From the NCBI GenBank assembly GCA_030827135.1, contig JAURFE010000003.1:318244-382243 (forward strand): a DNA stretch of 64,000 nt, in the 5' to 3' direction. The notes below the pieces were generated by a model that saw only the letters and a program-made list of their open reading frames with translations, ran no database searches and had not been told where the DNA came from. How positions within the stretch are numbered: position 1 is the first letter of the stretch; every line of letters begins with the position of its first letter. Below are positions 43,229 to 52,304 of this stretch, piece by piece. The position numbers were made by a program, and so were the translations under genes. The DNA comes from Vicinamibacterales bacterium. Lineage in GTDB: Bacteria; Acidobacteriota; Vicinamibacteria; Vicinamibacterales; SCN-69-37.

Positions 43229-45049
43229 ATGAGCAGCCCCGTCGCGCCCCGATCCCGTAACCGCGCCGAGATCCCCGTGGAATACACCTGGAATCTCGCG
43301 GACATTTACCCAGACTGGGAGGCGTGGGACGCCGACCGCGAGCTCTTTGAACAGCGCATCGCGGAGTACGCCGCGCTCAAGGGCACACTCGCGCAGGGCG
43401 CCGGCCAGCTGCGCAAGGCGTTCCAGCTCAACGACGCGATGGGTCAGCTCGCGCACCGCGTCTATTTTTATCCGTCGTTGCGGTACGACGAGGATCAGCG
43501 TGACAACACCATCAACGCAAAGAAGCAGCAGGTGGAATCGCTGTTCGCGCGGTGGCAGCAGGCAACATCGTGGCTCAGCCCTGAACTGCTGACGATTCCG
43601 CTCGACACCGTGCGGGCATGGCTCGACCAGGATGCCGATCTGGCGTTGTACCGGTTCGCGATCGAAGAGATCTTCCGTCAGCAGGAACACGTGCTCGACG
43701 AACCGGGCGAGCGGCTGCTCTCCCTTGCGGCGCGCGTGACCAACGCGCCGAACGAAGCCTACTGGGCGCTCTCGACATCCGACGCCAAGTTCCCCGAAAT
43801 CACGCTCTCGACCGGGGAGACGCAGACGATGTCGTATGGGCAGTATCGGGCCGTGCTGGCCACCAACTACAACCAGGCCGACCGTCGCCAGGCCTTCCTC
43901 GCGCATTACGGCACCTACGCGGCGAATCTCAACACGTACGCGTCGCTGTATCACTCCGTCTGCCAGCGCGACTGGTTCCAGGCACGCGCACGCGGCTACT
44001 CGAGTTCGCTCGAGGCGGCGCTGCACGGCAACGCCATTCCGACGACCGTCGTCGAGAACCTGATCGAGACCACGCGCAACGGCACGCAGCCGCTCCAGCG
44101 CTATCACGCGCTCAGGCGCCGGCTGCTGAAGCTCGACCACTACTACCCGTACGATTTCACCATCCCGATTCTGCAGTGGGACGCGCGCTACGACTATCAG
44201 GCGATGTTGCCGGCGATCGTTGAGGCCGTCGCGCCGCTCGGCGCCGACTATCAGGCGCGCATGACACGCGGGTTCTCGGAGCGATGGATCGACGTCTACG
44301 AAAACGACGGCAAACGCAGCGGGGCGTACTCCGCCGGTGTGTACGGGGTACACCCCTACATGCTGATGAACTGGACGGAGACGCTCGACGACGTGTTCAC
44401 GATGGCGCACGAGATGGGCCACTCGATCCACACGATGCTCTCGCACGAAACGCAGCCGTACGTCTATTCGGATTACACGATATTCGTCGCCGAAGTCGCG
44501 TCCACGCTCAATGAAGCCCTGCTGCTCGACCACATGCTGGATCGCGCGAAGAGCCGGGACGAGCGCGTGGTGTTGTTGCAGCACGCGATTGACTCCATCA
44601 CCAGCACGTTCTACACGCAGGTGATGTTCGCGGATTTCGAACTGCAGGTGCATCGCCGCGTCGAACGGGATGAACCGGTGACGGCCGACGTGCTCAACGG
44701 GATCTACAAGGATCTGTTTGTCGCGTATTACGGCGATTCGGTGGACATGGAGCCGCTGACGCCCGCCACCTGGGCGCGCATCCCGCATTTTTTCAACTCG
44801 CCGTTTTACGTCTACCAGTACGCAACGTGTTTTGCGTCCGCGGCGAGGATCGCGGCCGAAATCATGCAGGGACCGGCCGCATCACGTGAGCGCGCACGAG
44901 CCGACTATCTGCGCCTCCTGTCGTCAGGGGGCAACGACCACCCGATGAAGCAACTTGCCAGAGCGGGGGTCGATCTCTCGACGCCTGACACCATCGGAGC
45001 CGTGGTCTCGCAACTGGATCAACTGGTCACTCAGCTCGAACAGGCCTGA
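43229..45049 (+). CDS. pepF: Oligoendopeptidase F (M3 family)
   Basis: A 606-residue cytoplasmic zinc peptidase that degrades short peptides. The N-terminal domain (about 15-190; IPVEYTWNLADIYPDWEAWDADRE) is the typical PepF helix bundle. The catalytic M3 domain has the zinc site AHEMGHSIHTM (HExxH near 390) and the third ligand Glu in FVAEVASTLNEALL, about 27 residues on. It ends with the C-terminal HPMKQLARAGVDLSTPDTI. There is no signal peptide. The TATGAT box 8 bases upstream of ATG 43229 suggests an mRNA with almost no leader. It is divergent from the propeller gene. Confidence 0.95.
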   Translation: MSSPVAPRSRNRAEIPVEYTWNLADIYPDWEAWDADRELFEQRIAEYAALKGTLAQGAGQLRKAFQLNDAMGQLAHRVYFYPSLRYDEDQRDNTINAKKQQVESLFARWQQATSWLSPELLTIPLDTVRAWLDQDADLALYRFAIEEIFRQQEHVLDEPGERLLSLAARVTNAPNEAYWALSTSDAKFPEITLSTGETQTMSYGQYRAVLATNYNQADRRQAFLAHYGTYAANLNTYASLYHSVCQRDWFQARARGYSSSLEAALHGNAIPTTVVENLIETTRNGTQPLQRYHALRRRLLKLDHYYPYDFTIPILQWDARYDYQAMLPAIVEAVAPLGADYQARMTRGFSERWIDVYENDGKRSGAYSAGVYGVHPYMLMNWTETLDDVFTMAHEMGHSIHTMLSHETQPYVYSDYTIFVAEVASTLNEALLLDHMLDRAKSRDERVVLLQHAIDSITSTFYTQVMFADFELQVHRRVERDEPVTADVLNGIYKDLFVAYYGDSVDMEPLTPATWARIPHFFNSPFYVYQYATCFASAARIAAEIMQGPAASRERARADYLRLLSSGGNDHPMKQLARAGVDLSTPDTIGAVVSQLDQLVTQLEQA

Positions 45050-45257
45050 CCGGCACCGGCGGCCGTTCCACCCGCTTGGATTCCTGATTCACCCGCCCGG
45101 ATTCAGGGTCACGAACGGAGGTGTCACTCCCTCGACACAACGGCTGTAAGTCGCTGTGTCCACACGACAACTGGCCGATAGGGCGCGGCCACCCACTCCG
45201 TGTTCCTGTACGGCACAAGGTTTTCTTATCAGCAGGTGAAAGGCCCCCCTCACACAC
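45050..45257. other. Intergenic region upstream of the DUF349 gene
   Basis: 208 bases without an ORF. It holds a two-copy direct repeat CACCCGCnnGGATTC (45068-45106), a weak GACACA/TGTGTC stem near 45134-45162, and a TTATCA box before the DUF349 gene. No tRNA fold was found. Confidence 0.45.
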
Positions 45258-48200
45258 ATGGGAATTCTCGACAAACTCAAGCCGCAGCCCCGCTGGAAGC
45301 ACACGGACCCCGCAGTACGTCTTGAAGCGGTCCGGGAGCTCGCCGACGAGATGGAATTGGCCGAACTGGCCGAAACCGATGCCGATCCCAAGGTCCGGAG
45401 GGCCGCGGTTGCGCGGATCTCGGATCCCGAGGTGCTCGGCCGTTGCGCGACGGACGCCGACCAGGGAGTGAAAGACGAGGCCGCCGACCAGTTGGCGGCG
45501 CTGGCGGTTGATGGGTCAGACCCGGCCAGAGCGCTGGCAGCAGCGACCTGGTTGACCGACAGCCGAAGGCTGGCAAACCTTGCAAAATCAGGGGTTTCCG
45601 AGGCATCCGACGCTGTGCGCGAGTCGGCGCTGGCCCGACTGACCGACGAACGGGTCCTCGGAGCGATCGCCCGGCACGCCAAGGTGGAAGCCATTGCCAT
45701 GTCCGCCCTGGGTCGGGTGACCTCGGCGGACGAACTGCTCGACACCGTCCTGAACAGCGACCACAAGGATGTGGCTCTGGCGGCATTTGACCGGGTGGTG
45801 GACGCCGGCGCCCCTGACACGGCGCAGCTGAAGTCGATTGAAGCCCGCAGCCAGCAGAAAGCGGCCGCCAAGCGCGCCCGCGCCATGCTGCAGGCCATTG
45901 AAGACGCCGAAAACAAGCGCCGGGCGGCCGAAGAAGAAAAGCGCCGCCAGGAAACGCTGCTGTGTGACGCCGTCGAAGGCGCTGCCGTCATTGCCGACCC
46001 TGACCGCGCAGAGACCGACCTTAACCGCCTCGAAGCGGCGTGGCAGGGGATCGCATCGCCGGACCGCGCCGCCGCCAGGCGTTTCGCCGCGGGTGCGGCC
46101 GCGATTCGTGCACGGATTGTCGACAAGCGCCGGGAAATGGAGGCCGCCGAAGAAGTGGAGCGTCAGCGCGGCGAAGCCCTCGCATCACGCGAGGCGCTGT
46201 GCCAGCGTGTCGAAACGATCGAAGGTGACGACATCCTCGCGCAGCTCGTCCCGATCGAAGAGGAGTGGGCCTCGCTCACACCCCTCGTGGGCAGCGGCCC
46301 GGATGCCACCCAGCTCAACGACCGCTTTACTGCCGCGGTGGCATCATGCCGGAAGCGTCACGCCCTCGGCGCGACGCTCGTCGAGCATCGCACCACCCTC
46401 GAAACGCTTGTCGCGGAAGCTGAAACCCTGCCCGCCAGGGAGGATGCGGCGGCGGCTGAGACACGGTGGACGTCCCTCGCGCGCGAAGCCGGCGCGATGG
46501 TAGACGCTCTTGCCGGCGCCTCCCGTCCCGCCACCGACCTGGCGGACCGTCTGACCGTCGTCTCACGGGCCTTCGAGGCGCGGGCGGCGGCGGCGCGGGA
46601 AACGGTCGCAAAGGCGCGTCAGGATCTGGCGACGCGTGTGCAGCGCCTGGCCGATCGCGCCAGGCGCGTGGCGGAAGCCGAAGCCGTCACGCTGCGCGAA
46701 GGCGAGCGTCTGATGCGCGACATCACGACGATGCTCGAAGAAGCAGGCAGCGGGGAATCCACCAGGGAGATCAGCGACGCCGTCGCCGCGCTCCGTGCCC
46801 AGCAGGAAGCCGTGGCGCCGAAGGTCAAACAACTGCGCGACATGGACGAATGGCGCCGCTTTGCCAACGCCCAGCAGCAGGAACAGCTCATCGCAATGGC
46901 GGAGGCCATCGTCGCCTCCCTCAAAGCCGATGAAGAAGCCGGGAAGACATCCGAGCTGGCGGCGACCGCCAAGGCCCTGCGCGAGTTCCATCTGCGCTGG
47001 CAGGAAGTCGCTGATGCGCCGCGCCACTCCGCGCAGCGCCTGTGGGATCGCTTCAAGACCGCAACCGATTTCATTCGCAGCCGGTGCGAGGTGTACTTCG
47101 CGAAGCTGAAGGAAGAACGCGGAGGCAACCTCGAGCGCAAGCAGGCGCTCGTCGAAGAATCCGAGAAGCTGGCCGAGTCCACCGATTGGGCAAAGGCGGC
47201 CGCGCGCTTCCAGGAGCTCCAGACCGAATGGCAGACCGTAGGCCCCGTGCCACGAGACGCCGCCCGCGATCTCGCACAGCGATTCCGCACGGCCTGCAAC
47301 ACCTTCTTCACCCGTCGTCGTGACGACCTGTCGTCGAAGAAGAAGGAATGGAACGACAACCTCGAGAAGAAGGAGGCGTTGTGTGCCCGCGCCGAGGCAC
47401 TCGCCGAATCCACGGACTGGGATGCCGCGTCCGCTGAACTCAAGCGGATGCAGGCGGAGTGGAAGACCATCGGCCCCGTGCGCCGCAACAAGTCTGAAGT
47501 TGTGTGGAACCGGTTCCGTGCGGCGGCGGACCTGTTCTTCGAGCGGTACCACAACCGGCATCGCATCGCGCTGCAGGGCAAGATCGCCGAATACGAAGGC
47601 TTGGTCGTGTCGCTGGAAGGTCTCGCGGCGCTCGAGGAGGCGCCAGCCGATCTCGCGCAACAGGTGCAGAACCTGCGCGGCACGATTCAGAAGAATCCGC
47701 CGGCCCCCAGTGACGCACTCAAGGCGCTGCAGGAGCGCTGGAAGATGTCACTGGCAACGCTCACGCAGAAGTTTCCGGCGGCGTTTGCCGGCACGGATCT
47801 CGATCCCGCCGCGATCATTCAGCGCATGCAGAAGCTGGTCGCAAGGATCGAAGCGCTCATCGACGCCGACGAAAAACCTGCGACGACCGGCAAGTCCGCG
47901 ACGGAACTGCTCGCCGAACGCCTCCGCTCTGCCCTGGCCAGCAATGCCATGGGCAAACGCGCCGACGACTCGAAGTGGCGCAACGCGGCCACCGCTGTCG
48001 ACGAAGCCAAAGCGGCGTGGCACCGGCTCGCCCCTGTGCCGAGTGATGAGGCCACCGCGCTTGAGACCCGCTTCCGGGCGGCGTGCAAACGCGTCATGGA
48101 TCAGGTGAAGCTCCACGTGAGCCCACCTGTGGGGGGGCCCGGCGGCGGTTTCGGAGGAGGCCGCCCCGGGAATCCCTCACATTCCAAGGGTCCAGGGTCC

Positions 48201-48278
48201 AGGGTCCAGGGTTCGGGGTCCGGTGGGCCGGGGTCCAAGGGTCCCAGTCGCGAAGATCGGGAGCTCTCGGCGGTCTGA
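45258..48278 (+). CDS. DUF349 repeat protein with HEAT-like N-terminus
   Basis: A 1006-residue cytoplasmic protein. The first 230 residues are HEAT-like alpha repeats (DPAVRLEAVRELADE, DPKVRRAAVARISDPEVLGRCATD, SDAVRESALARLTDERVLGAIA). The rest is strongly helical and charged, with DUF349 units recognised by the recurring W motif: FHLRWQEVADAPRHSAQRLWDRFKTA, ELQTEWQTVGPVPRDAARDLAQRFRTA, RMQAEWKTIGPVRRNKSEVVWNRFRAA. DUF349 proteins look like coiled-coil scaffolds; the function is unknown. The last 35 residues (SKGPGSRVQGSGSG..) are encoded by a GGGTCCA tandem repeat (48187-48245). It faces the convergent amidohydrolase. Confidence 0.88.
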   Translation: MGILDKLKPQPRWKHTDPAVRLEAVRELADEMELAELAETDADPKVRRAAVARISDPEVLGRCATDADQGVKDEAADQLAALAVDGSDPARALAAATWLTDSRRLANLAKSGVSEASDAVRESALARLTDERVLGAIARHAKVEAIAMSALGRVTSADELLDTVLNSDHKDVALAAFDRVVDAGAPDTAQLKSIEARSQQKAAAKRARAMLQAIEDAENKRRAAEEEKRRQETLLCDAVEGAAVIADPDRAETDLNRLEAAWQGIASPDRAAARRFAAGAAAIRARIVDKRREMEAAEEVERQRGEALASREALCQRVETIEGDDILAQLVPIEEEWASLTPLVGSGPDATQLNDRFTAAVASCRKRHALGATLVEHRTTLETLVAEAETLPAREDAAAAETRWTSLAREAGAMVDALAGASRPATDLADRLTVVSRAFEARAAAARETVAKARQDLATRVQRLADRARRVAEAEAVTLREGERLMRDITTMLEEAGSGESTREISDAVAALRAQQEAVAPKVKQLRDMDEWRRFANAQQQEQLIAMAEAIVASLKADEEAGKTSELAATAKALREFHLRWQEVADAPRHSAQRLWDRFKTATDFIRSRCEVYFAKLKEERGGNLERKQALVEESEKLAESTDWAKAAARFQELQTEWQTVGPVPRDAARDLAQRFRTACNTFFTRRRDDLSSKKKEWNDNLEKKEALCARAEALAESTDWDAASAELKRMQAEWKTIGPVRRNKSEVVWNRFRAAADLFFERYHNRHRIALQGKIAEYEGLVVSLEGLAALEEAPADLAQQVQNLRGTIQKNPPAPSDALKALQERWKMSLATLTQKFPAAFAGTDLDPAAIIQRMQKLVARIEALIDADEKPATTGKSATELLAERLRSALASNAMGKRADDSKWRNAATAVDEAKAAWHRLAPVPSDEATALETRFRAACKRVMDQVKLHVSPPVGGPGGGFGGGRPGNPSHSKGPGSRVQGSGSGGPGSKGPSREDRELSAV
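48187..48245. repeat. GGGTCCA tandem repeat at the 3' end of the DUF349 gene
   Basis: About 58 bases of 7-base units (GGGTCCA x3, then degenerate GGTTCGG, GGTCCGG and GGGTCC). They are translated in frame as a Gly/Ser/Pro tail. It belongs to the same family as 4591-4635 and 39661-39715. Confidence 0.88.
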
Positions 48279-48302
48279 TTCTTCACACCGAGAAATAGAG
48301 GG

Positions 48303-48334
48303 CTGAGAGGTTTTTTGCAGGAGAAACCTCCCAG
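48303..48334. terminator. Convergent-gene hairpin
   Basis: CTGAGAGGTTT and AAACCTCCCAG form an 11-base stem with one mismatch. It lies between the ends of the DUF349 gene and the minus-strand amidohydrolase. There is no clear T run, so terminator activity is only likely. Confidence 0.5.
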
Positions 48335-48353
48335 TCCTACTCTCTCGTTGTAT

Positions 48354-50093
48354 TCACTTCCCCTGATACACGATCTTGCCGCCCACAATGGTGTAGACCA
48401 CTTTGGCGTCGCGAATCTCCGCGTCAGGCACGCGCGTGATGTCCTTGCTGAGCACGGTGATGTCCGCGAGTTTGCCGGGCACCAGTGAGCCCTTGAGGTG
48501 TTCCTCAAAACCCGCGTACGCCGACCACAACGTGTAGGACTTCAGACCATCAATCCGTGACAACTTCTGCGCCGGGAAGAACTCCGTGCCGGCCGCCGTC
48601 TTGCGGGTCACGGTCGCGTAGTAGCTCGCAATCGGATCCACGTCCTCGACCGGTGCGTCCGTGCCATTGGCGACCACCGCACCGCTGTCGAGCAGCTTCT
48701 TCCACACATACGCACCTTCTTCCGCACGTTCGGCACCAAGACGGGTGACGACATAGGGCGCGTCTGAGGTGGCGTGGATACCCTGCATCGCCGCGATGAC
48801 GCCGAGCTGGCCGAAGCGCGGAATGTCATCACGATGGATGTGCTGCGCGTGCTCGATGCGCCAGCGAAGATCCTTGCCGTTCCTGTTGTTCTTCACAAAC
48901 GCTTCTTCGAACAGGTTCAGCACTTCGCGGTTGGCGCGATCGCCGATGGCGTGCAGGCAGAGTTGATACCCGTAATCAATGGCGAGCTGCGCGGTGGCGC
49001 GGGCCGGGTTGAGATCACGCCCGAGCCCGGCACTGTTGACCAAATCGGAGTACGGCGCCAGCAACCAGGCGCCCCGTGAACCCAGCGCGCCATCCACGGA
49101 GATCTTGATCGCACGCACCGTGAGGTGTTTGTTGCCGTAATCAATCAGCCGGCCGCGGGCCAGTTGTTCCGGAGTGCCGCCGCCACGAATCATCACCCAC
49201 AGCCGCGACTTCAGGCGGCCGGTGTCGATCGCGCGCTTGAAGCGCTCGACATCCGTGAAGCTGGAACCTGCATCCTGAAAACTGGTGACACCCTTCGAGA
49301 GGATTTCCTGATCGGCGAGTTCGATGACGCGCATCGCCTCCGCGTCACGCTCCTCGGCAGTGGGCGGCGGTTCGCCGGCCCCACGACGGATCAGGCCCAT
49401 CGCGGTCTCATTCATCAACCCGGTGGGGTTCCCGGCCCTGTCTTTCAGGATCTCGCCGCCCGCGGGTGCGGCCGTGGCGCCGGTGACATTCGACAACTCC
49501 ATCGCCTTCGCATTGGCGAACGATGCGTGGCCGGATGCGTGCGTCAGCACCACGGGGTTGTTGGGCGACACGGCGGAGAGCGCGGCGTGCACCGGGAAAC
49601 CGGCGACGTTCGGCTGCGGCACCGACGACCACTTCTCCTGATGCCACCCGCGGCCGACAATCCACTGCCCGGGACGCGCCTTCGCGACGGCATCGCGCAC
49701 CATGCCGATGATCTCTTCCCAGCTCTTCGTGTTCATCAGCTCCAGGCCGAGCTTGGCCTGGCCGATGCCGTTGAAGTGGCCGTGGCTCTCGACAAATCCC
49801 GGCATCGCCATCTGGCCGTTCAGATCGATGACCTGCGTCTGCGGTCCCACATAACGGGCAATCTCGGCGTTGGTGCCGAGCGCCACGATCGTGTCGCCGT
49901 TGACGGCGATTGCCTGCGCATCCGGCCGCGCATCGTCCACGGTCACAATGCGCCCGTTCCGCAGCACCAGCGTGGCCGGCGACGGCTGCGCTTGCGCGGC
50001 CTGCCCGGACACCGTCACGTGGGAGATGGACGCCACTGCCACAAACAGGCCGGTGGCAAGAAGCAGAGTGGTGGCGCGGAATCGTTGAGTCAT
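48354..50093 (-). CDS. Secreted amidohydrolase (YtcJ-like)
   Basis: A 579-residue exported member of the amidohydrolase_3 group. It has a signal peptide (about 1-30, ending SGQAAQAQ). The metal-binding HxH motif lies in MPGFVESHGHFNGIG, and TIM-barrel landmarks are SVDGALGSRGAWLL, QLCLHAIGDRANREVL, RWRIEHAQHIHRDDIPRFGQLG and NGTDAPVEDVDPIASYYATVTRK (catalytic Asp). Family members hydrolyse diverse N-acyl or amide substrates. ATG 50093 is chosen over 50231 because it starts the signal peptide. The MFS gene ends 40 bases upstream. Confidence 0.9.
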   Translation of the reverse strand: MTQRFRATTLLLATGLFVAVASISHVTVSGQAAQAQPSPATLVLRNGRIVTVDDARPDAQAIAVNGDTIVALGTNAEIARYVGPQTQVIDLNGQMAMPGFVESHGHFNGIGQAKLGLELMNTKSWEEIIGMVRDAVAKARPGQWIVGRGWHQEKWSSVPQPNVAGFPVHAALSAVSPNNPVVLTHASGHASFANAKAMELSNVTGATAAPAGGEILKDRAGNPTGLMNETAMGLIRRGAGEPPPTAEERDAEAMRVIELADQEILSKGVTSFQDAGSSFTDVERFKRAIDTGRLKSRLWVMIRGGGTPEQLARGRLIDYGNKHLTVRAIKISVDGALGSRGAWLLAPYSDLVNSAGLGRDLNPARATAQLAIDYGYQLCLHAIGDRANREVLNLFEEAFVKNNRNGKDLRWRIEHAQHIHRDDIPRFGQLGVIAAMQGIHATSDAPYVVTRLGAERAEEGAYVWKKLLDSGAVVANGTDAPVEDVDPIASYYATVTRKTAAGTEFFPAQKLSRIDGLKSYTLWSAYAGFEEHLKGSLVPGKLADITVLSKDITRVPDAEIRDAKVVYTIVGGKIVYQGK

Positions 50094-50133
50094 GCGTACC
50101 CGAAAGAATACGCCAGGCCCTGGAAGAATCAAG

Positions 50134-51306
50134 TCAACGGGAGAAGTCGAGGCGCTTTTCGACCAGCAGGAAATACGGTACGGCGAGAAACGCCAGCGCC
50201 GCGGCAATGCCAAAGGCCGGCCGGAAGCCAAACTGGTGAATCAACCAGCCAAGTCCTGTGGAGCCGCTGCCCACACCCAAGTCAAAGGCCGCAAGCATCG
50301 CACCAAACGCCGCACCCCGACGCCACGACGGGATGCGACCCATGATGTACGCGGTGTAGGCCGGGTACTGCAGGCCAAATCCCGCGCCGAAGGCCAGGGC
50401 CGCGATCACCAGCGTCACGGGCCCCTGTGCCATCGCAAAAAGCGCCATCCCCGTCGCCGTGAGGGGCAGGCACAGCAGCAACACTTTGCGATGACCAATC
50501 TGATCGAGCACGCGACCGACGGTCACGCGTCCCACCAACATCGCAATCGCCATCGACGTCAGGAACAGACTGCGCGGCGACACCTGCAGTTCATCCGTAA
50601 ACAGCGCCGAAAAGGTGGTCAATCCCCCATACCCAAACGCAATCAACGCCATCGTCACCGACAGAATCAGGACGGGCCACTCCACGCTGAGCGAGTGAGT
50701 CGTTGGGCGGCTGGGCGGCTGGGTGGCTGGGTGGGTCGGCGGATGCGTCAGATCGTCCGGAAGGCGCCAGGCGATGAAGGCCATCAGCAGGTTGAGGCCG
50801 GCGATTTCGAGGCACAGCGCGGTCCACCCGAACGAGAACACCCAGAAGCCGAGGGGCGGCGCGACTGCGATGGCGATGACGGACGCCAGGCCCCAGTAGC
50901 CGATCCCTTCAGCGCGCCGGTGCTCCGGAATGATCGCCGTAATGTACGCGCCGGACGCCGACAGCAGTCCCGACCAGAACAATCCGTGCAGGCACACAAG
51001 CCCCAGCAGAACCTTGTAGCTGTCCAGCAGCGCATACGTGGTCGTAAAGCCCGCGAGCACCAGGCTGACGACGATGAGGACGCGTCGGTGGCCGAGACGA
51101 TCGGCCAGTTGCCCGGTGAAGGGCGCGGAGAGGGCGGACGAATACGTCAGAAATCCGAGGAAGAGTCCACCCGCGAACGTCGTTCCGCCAAGCGCCAGCA
51201 CGTGGTACGGCGCGGCCGGCAACAATTGGAACAGTGACACGAACACCGTGAAGGTGTACGCGCACATCACGAAGAAGCGCGGAGTGAAAAGACGCGGCTC
51301 AGACAC
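50134..51306 (-). CDS. MFS transporter with repeat-derived central loop
   Basis: A 390-residue major facilitator protein with 12 hydrophobic segments. The loop after helix 2 has the family motif GQLADRLGHRRVLI. The central cytoplasmic loop THPPTHPATQPPSRPTTHSLS (about residues 187-207) is translated from the repeat at 50697-50745 and differs in composition from other MFS loops. The substrate is not deducible. The start is GTG 51306; the DUF1080 gene ends 9 bases upstream, so the two are probably co-transcribed with the amidohydrolase. Confidence 0.85.
   Translation of the reverse strand: MSEPRLFTPRFFVMCAYTFTVFVSLFQLLPAAPYHVLALGGTTFAGGLFLGFLTYSSALSAPFTGQLADRLGHRRVLIVVSLVLAGFTTTYALLDSYKVLLGLVCLHGLFWSGLLSASGAYITAIIPEHRRAEGIGYWGLASVIAIAVAPPLGFWVFSFGWTALCLEIAGLNLLMAFIAWRLPDDLTHPPTHPATQPPSRPTTHSLSVEWPVLILSVTMALIAFGYGGLTTFSALFTDELQVSPRSLFLTSMAIAMLVGRVTVGRVLDQIGHRKVLLLCLPLTATGMALFAMAQGPVTLVIAALAFGAGFGLQYPAYTAYIMGRIPSWRRGAAFGAMLAAFDLGVGSGSTGLGWLIHQFGFRPAFGIAAALAFLAVPYFLLVEKRLDFSR
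50697..50745. repeat. GGGCGGCT/GGGTGGCT tandem repeat inside the MFS gene
   Basis: Five to six 8-base units (GGGCGGCT, GGGTGGCT, GGGTGGGT) lie in the coding region of the MFS central loop. They are related to the GGTGGGC family around four-helix-bundle cassette 2. Confidence 0.85.
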
Positions 51307-51315
51307 CCGACGTCG

Positions 51316-52284
51316 CTATTTGACGATCGGCGTGACGACGACCTTGCGGAACTGCGCGAGCGTGTGGTCCCCCTGAATCATGATGGGGCCGGGCGTCAGC
51401 TCGTTGTTGTCGAGCGCACCACCTGTGATGCCCTCGATCACCGCGTTATCGTGAATCCGCGTGCCGTTGAGCGTCACGGTGACGCGATTCCCGACGAGGA
51501 TGATCTCCGTCCGCTGCCACTCGCCAGGCGCGAGACTGGCATTGGAGTCCGGCGCCTTCCGTCCGTAGATCGACATGTGGCCCGTCAACGCGGTCGGTTG
51601 CCCCGCATCGTCAAGCACCTGCATCTCGTAGCGGCCTCGCAGGTACAGCCCGGCGTTACTCTTCGGAGAGAGTTTGTATTCGGCTTCCAGCTTAAAATCA
51701 CTGAACCGCTGCTTCGACACGAGGTTGTTCGCCGGCGGCTGATTCTGGAGCAGGCCCTCGACGACCGACCAATTCACGGGACGTTCCGGAAACTGCACAC
51801 CCCACGCGTCCATCGACGGTGAGCCGGCATCAAAAAGCACGACAGGCGCGCCGTACTTGTGCGCGGCGTTGGCGTTTGATGCGGGCCAGGCCGGCGTCGG
51901 CACGCCCACCCAGTTCACGGTGCGCTCGGTCGCCGGGGCTCCACCACGGCCACCCTGTCGCTGAATGTGGCGACCGACCAACCGCCCGTTCTGAAACGTC
52001 GCCCGGAACTCAGGCCCGGTGAGGTTGTCGGGGCGGCCCATCTGGAAGACCAACTCGCCGCTCTCGACCTTGACGACCCCAAGACTGACAGGACTTCCGG
52101 TCCGATTCAGAAATCGCCCCGTGAGGCCGGCGGGCCCCTGCTCCACCTTCAACCAGTACACAAAGCTCGCGTCATCGCCCGTCCCGGTCAGATTCCAGGA
52201 CCCGAGAAACGGGGAGGACTGGGCAGAGACGGACGGCGTCACGAGAACCGCGGCAAGGAGGCAGGCCGAAAGAAGGATGCGCAT
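51316..52284 (-). CDS. DUF1080 (3-keto-disaccharide hydrolase-like) secreted protein
   Basis: A 322-residue exported protein. It has a signal peptide (about 1-22), an N-terminal beta domain (about 25-110; FLGSWNLTGTGDDASFVYWLKVEQGPAGLTGRF), then a DUF1080 jelly-roll-like domain (about 150-320). The latter shows RFSDFKLEAEYKLSPKSNAGLYLRGRYEMQVLDDAG and WQRTEIILVGNRVTVTLNG. PF06439 proteins hydrolyse 3-keto-glycosides in gut Bacteroidota, so this may act in the same pathway as the genes at 54437-63372. ATG 52284 has TACCAT exactly 6 bases upstream, implying a leaderless mRNA. The MFS gene follows. Confidence 0.87.
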   Translation of the reverse strand: MRILLSACLLAAVLVTPSVSAQSSPFLGSWNLTGTGDDASFVYWLKVEQGPAGLTGRFLNRTGSPVSLGVVKVESGELVFQMGRPDNLTGPEFRATFQNGRLVGRHIQRQGGRGGAPATERTVNWVGVPTPAWPASNANAAHKYGAPVVLFDAGSPSMDAWGVQFPERPVNWSVVEGLLQNQPPANNLVSKQRFSDFKLEAEYKLSPKSNAGLYLRGRYEMQVLDDAGQPTALTGHMSIYGRKAPDSNASLAPGEWQRTEIILVGNRVTVTLNGTRIHDNAVIEGITGGALDNNELTPGPIMIQGDHTLAQFRKVVVTPIVK

Positions 52285-52290
52285 GGGCGT

Positions 52291-52296
52291 ATGGTA
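52291..52296 (-). promoter_or_regulatory. -10-like box TACCAT for a leaderless DUF1080 gene
   Basis: TACCAT on the minus strand, 6 bases before ATG 52284, in the 20-base gap after the S9 peptidase gene. Confidence 0.5.
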
Positions 52297-52304
52297 ACCC
52301 CGCC

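Noticed and set aside
43139..44788. 549-codon open frame on the minus strand, antisense to pepF
   Set aside because: It mirrors pepF in a high-GC genome, has no recognisable domain or ribosome-binding site, and its translation is Arg/Val-rich as expected for a shadow frame.
45050..45257. tRNA or small RNA in the intergenic region
   Set aside because: No cloverleaf or CCA/anticodon arrangement could be fitted; only a weak 6-bp stem is present.
48303..48334. Riboswitch-like element upstream of the amidohydrolase
   Set aside because: It is located at the 3' ends of two convergent genes, so it can only be a terminator or stabilising hairpin.
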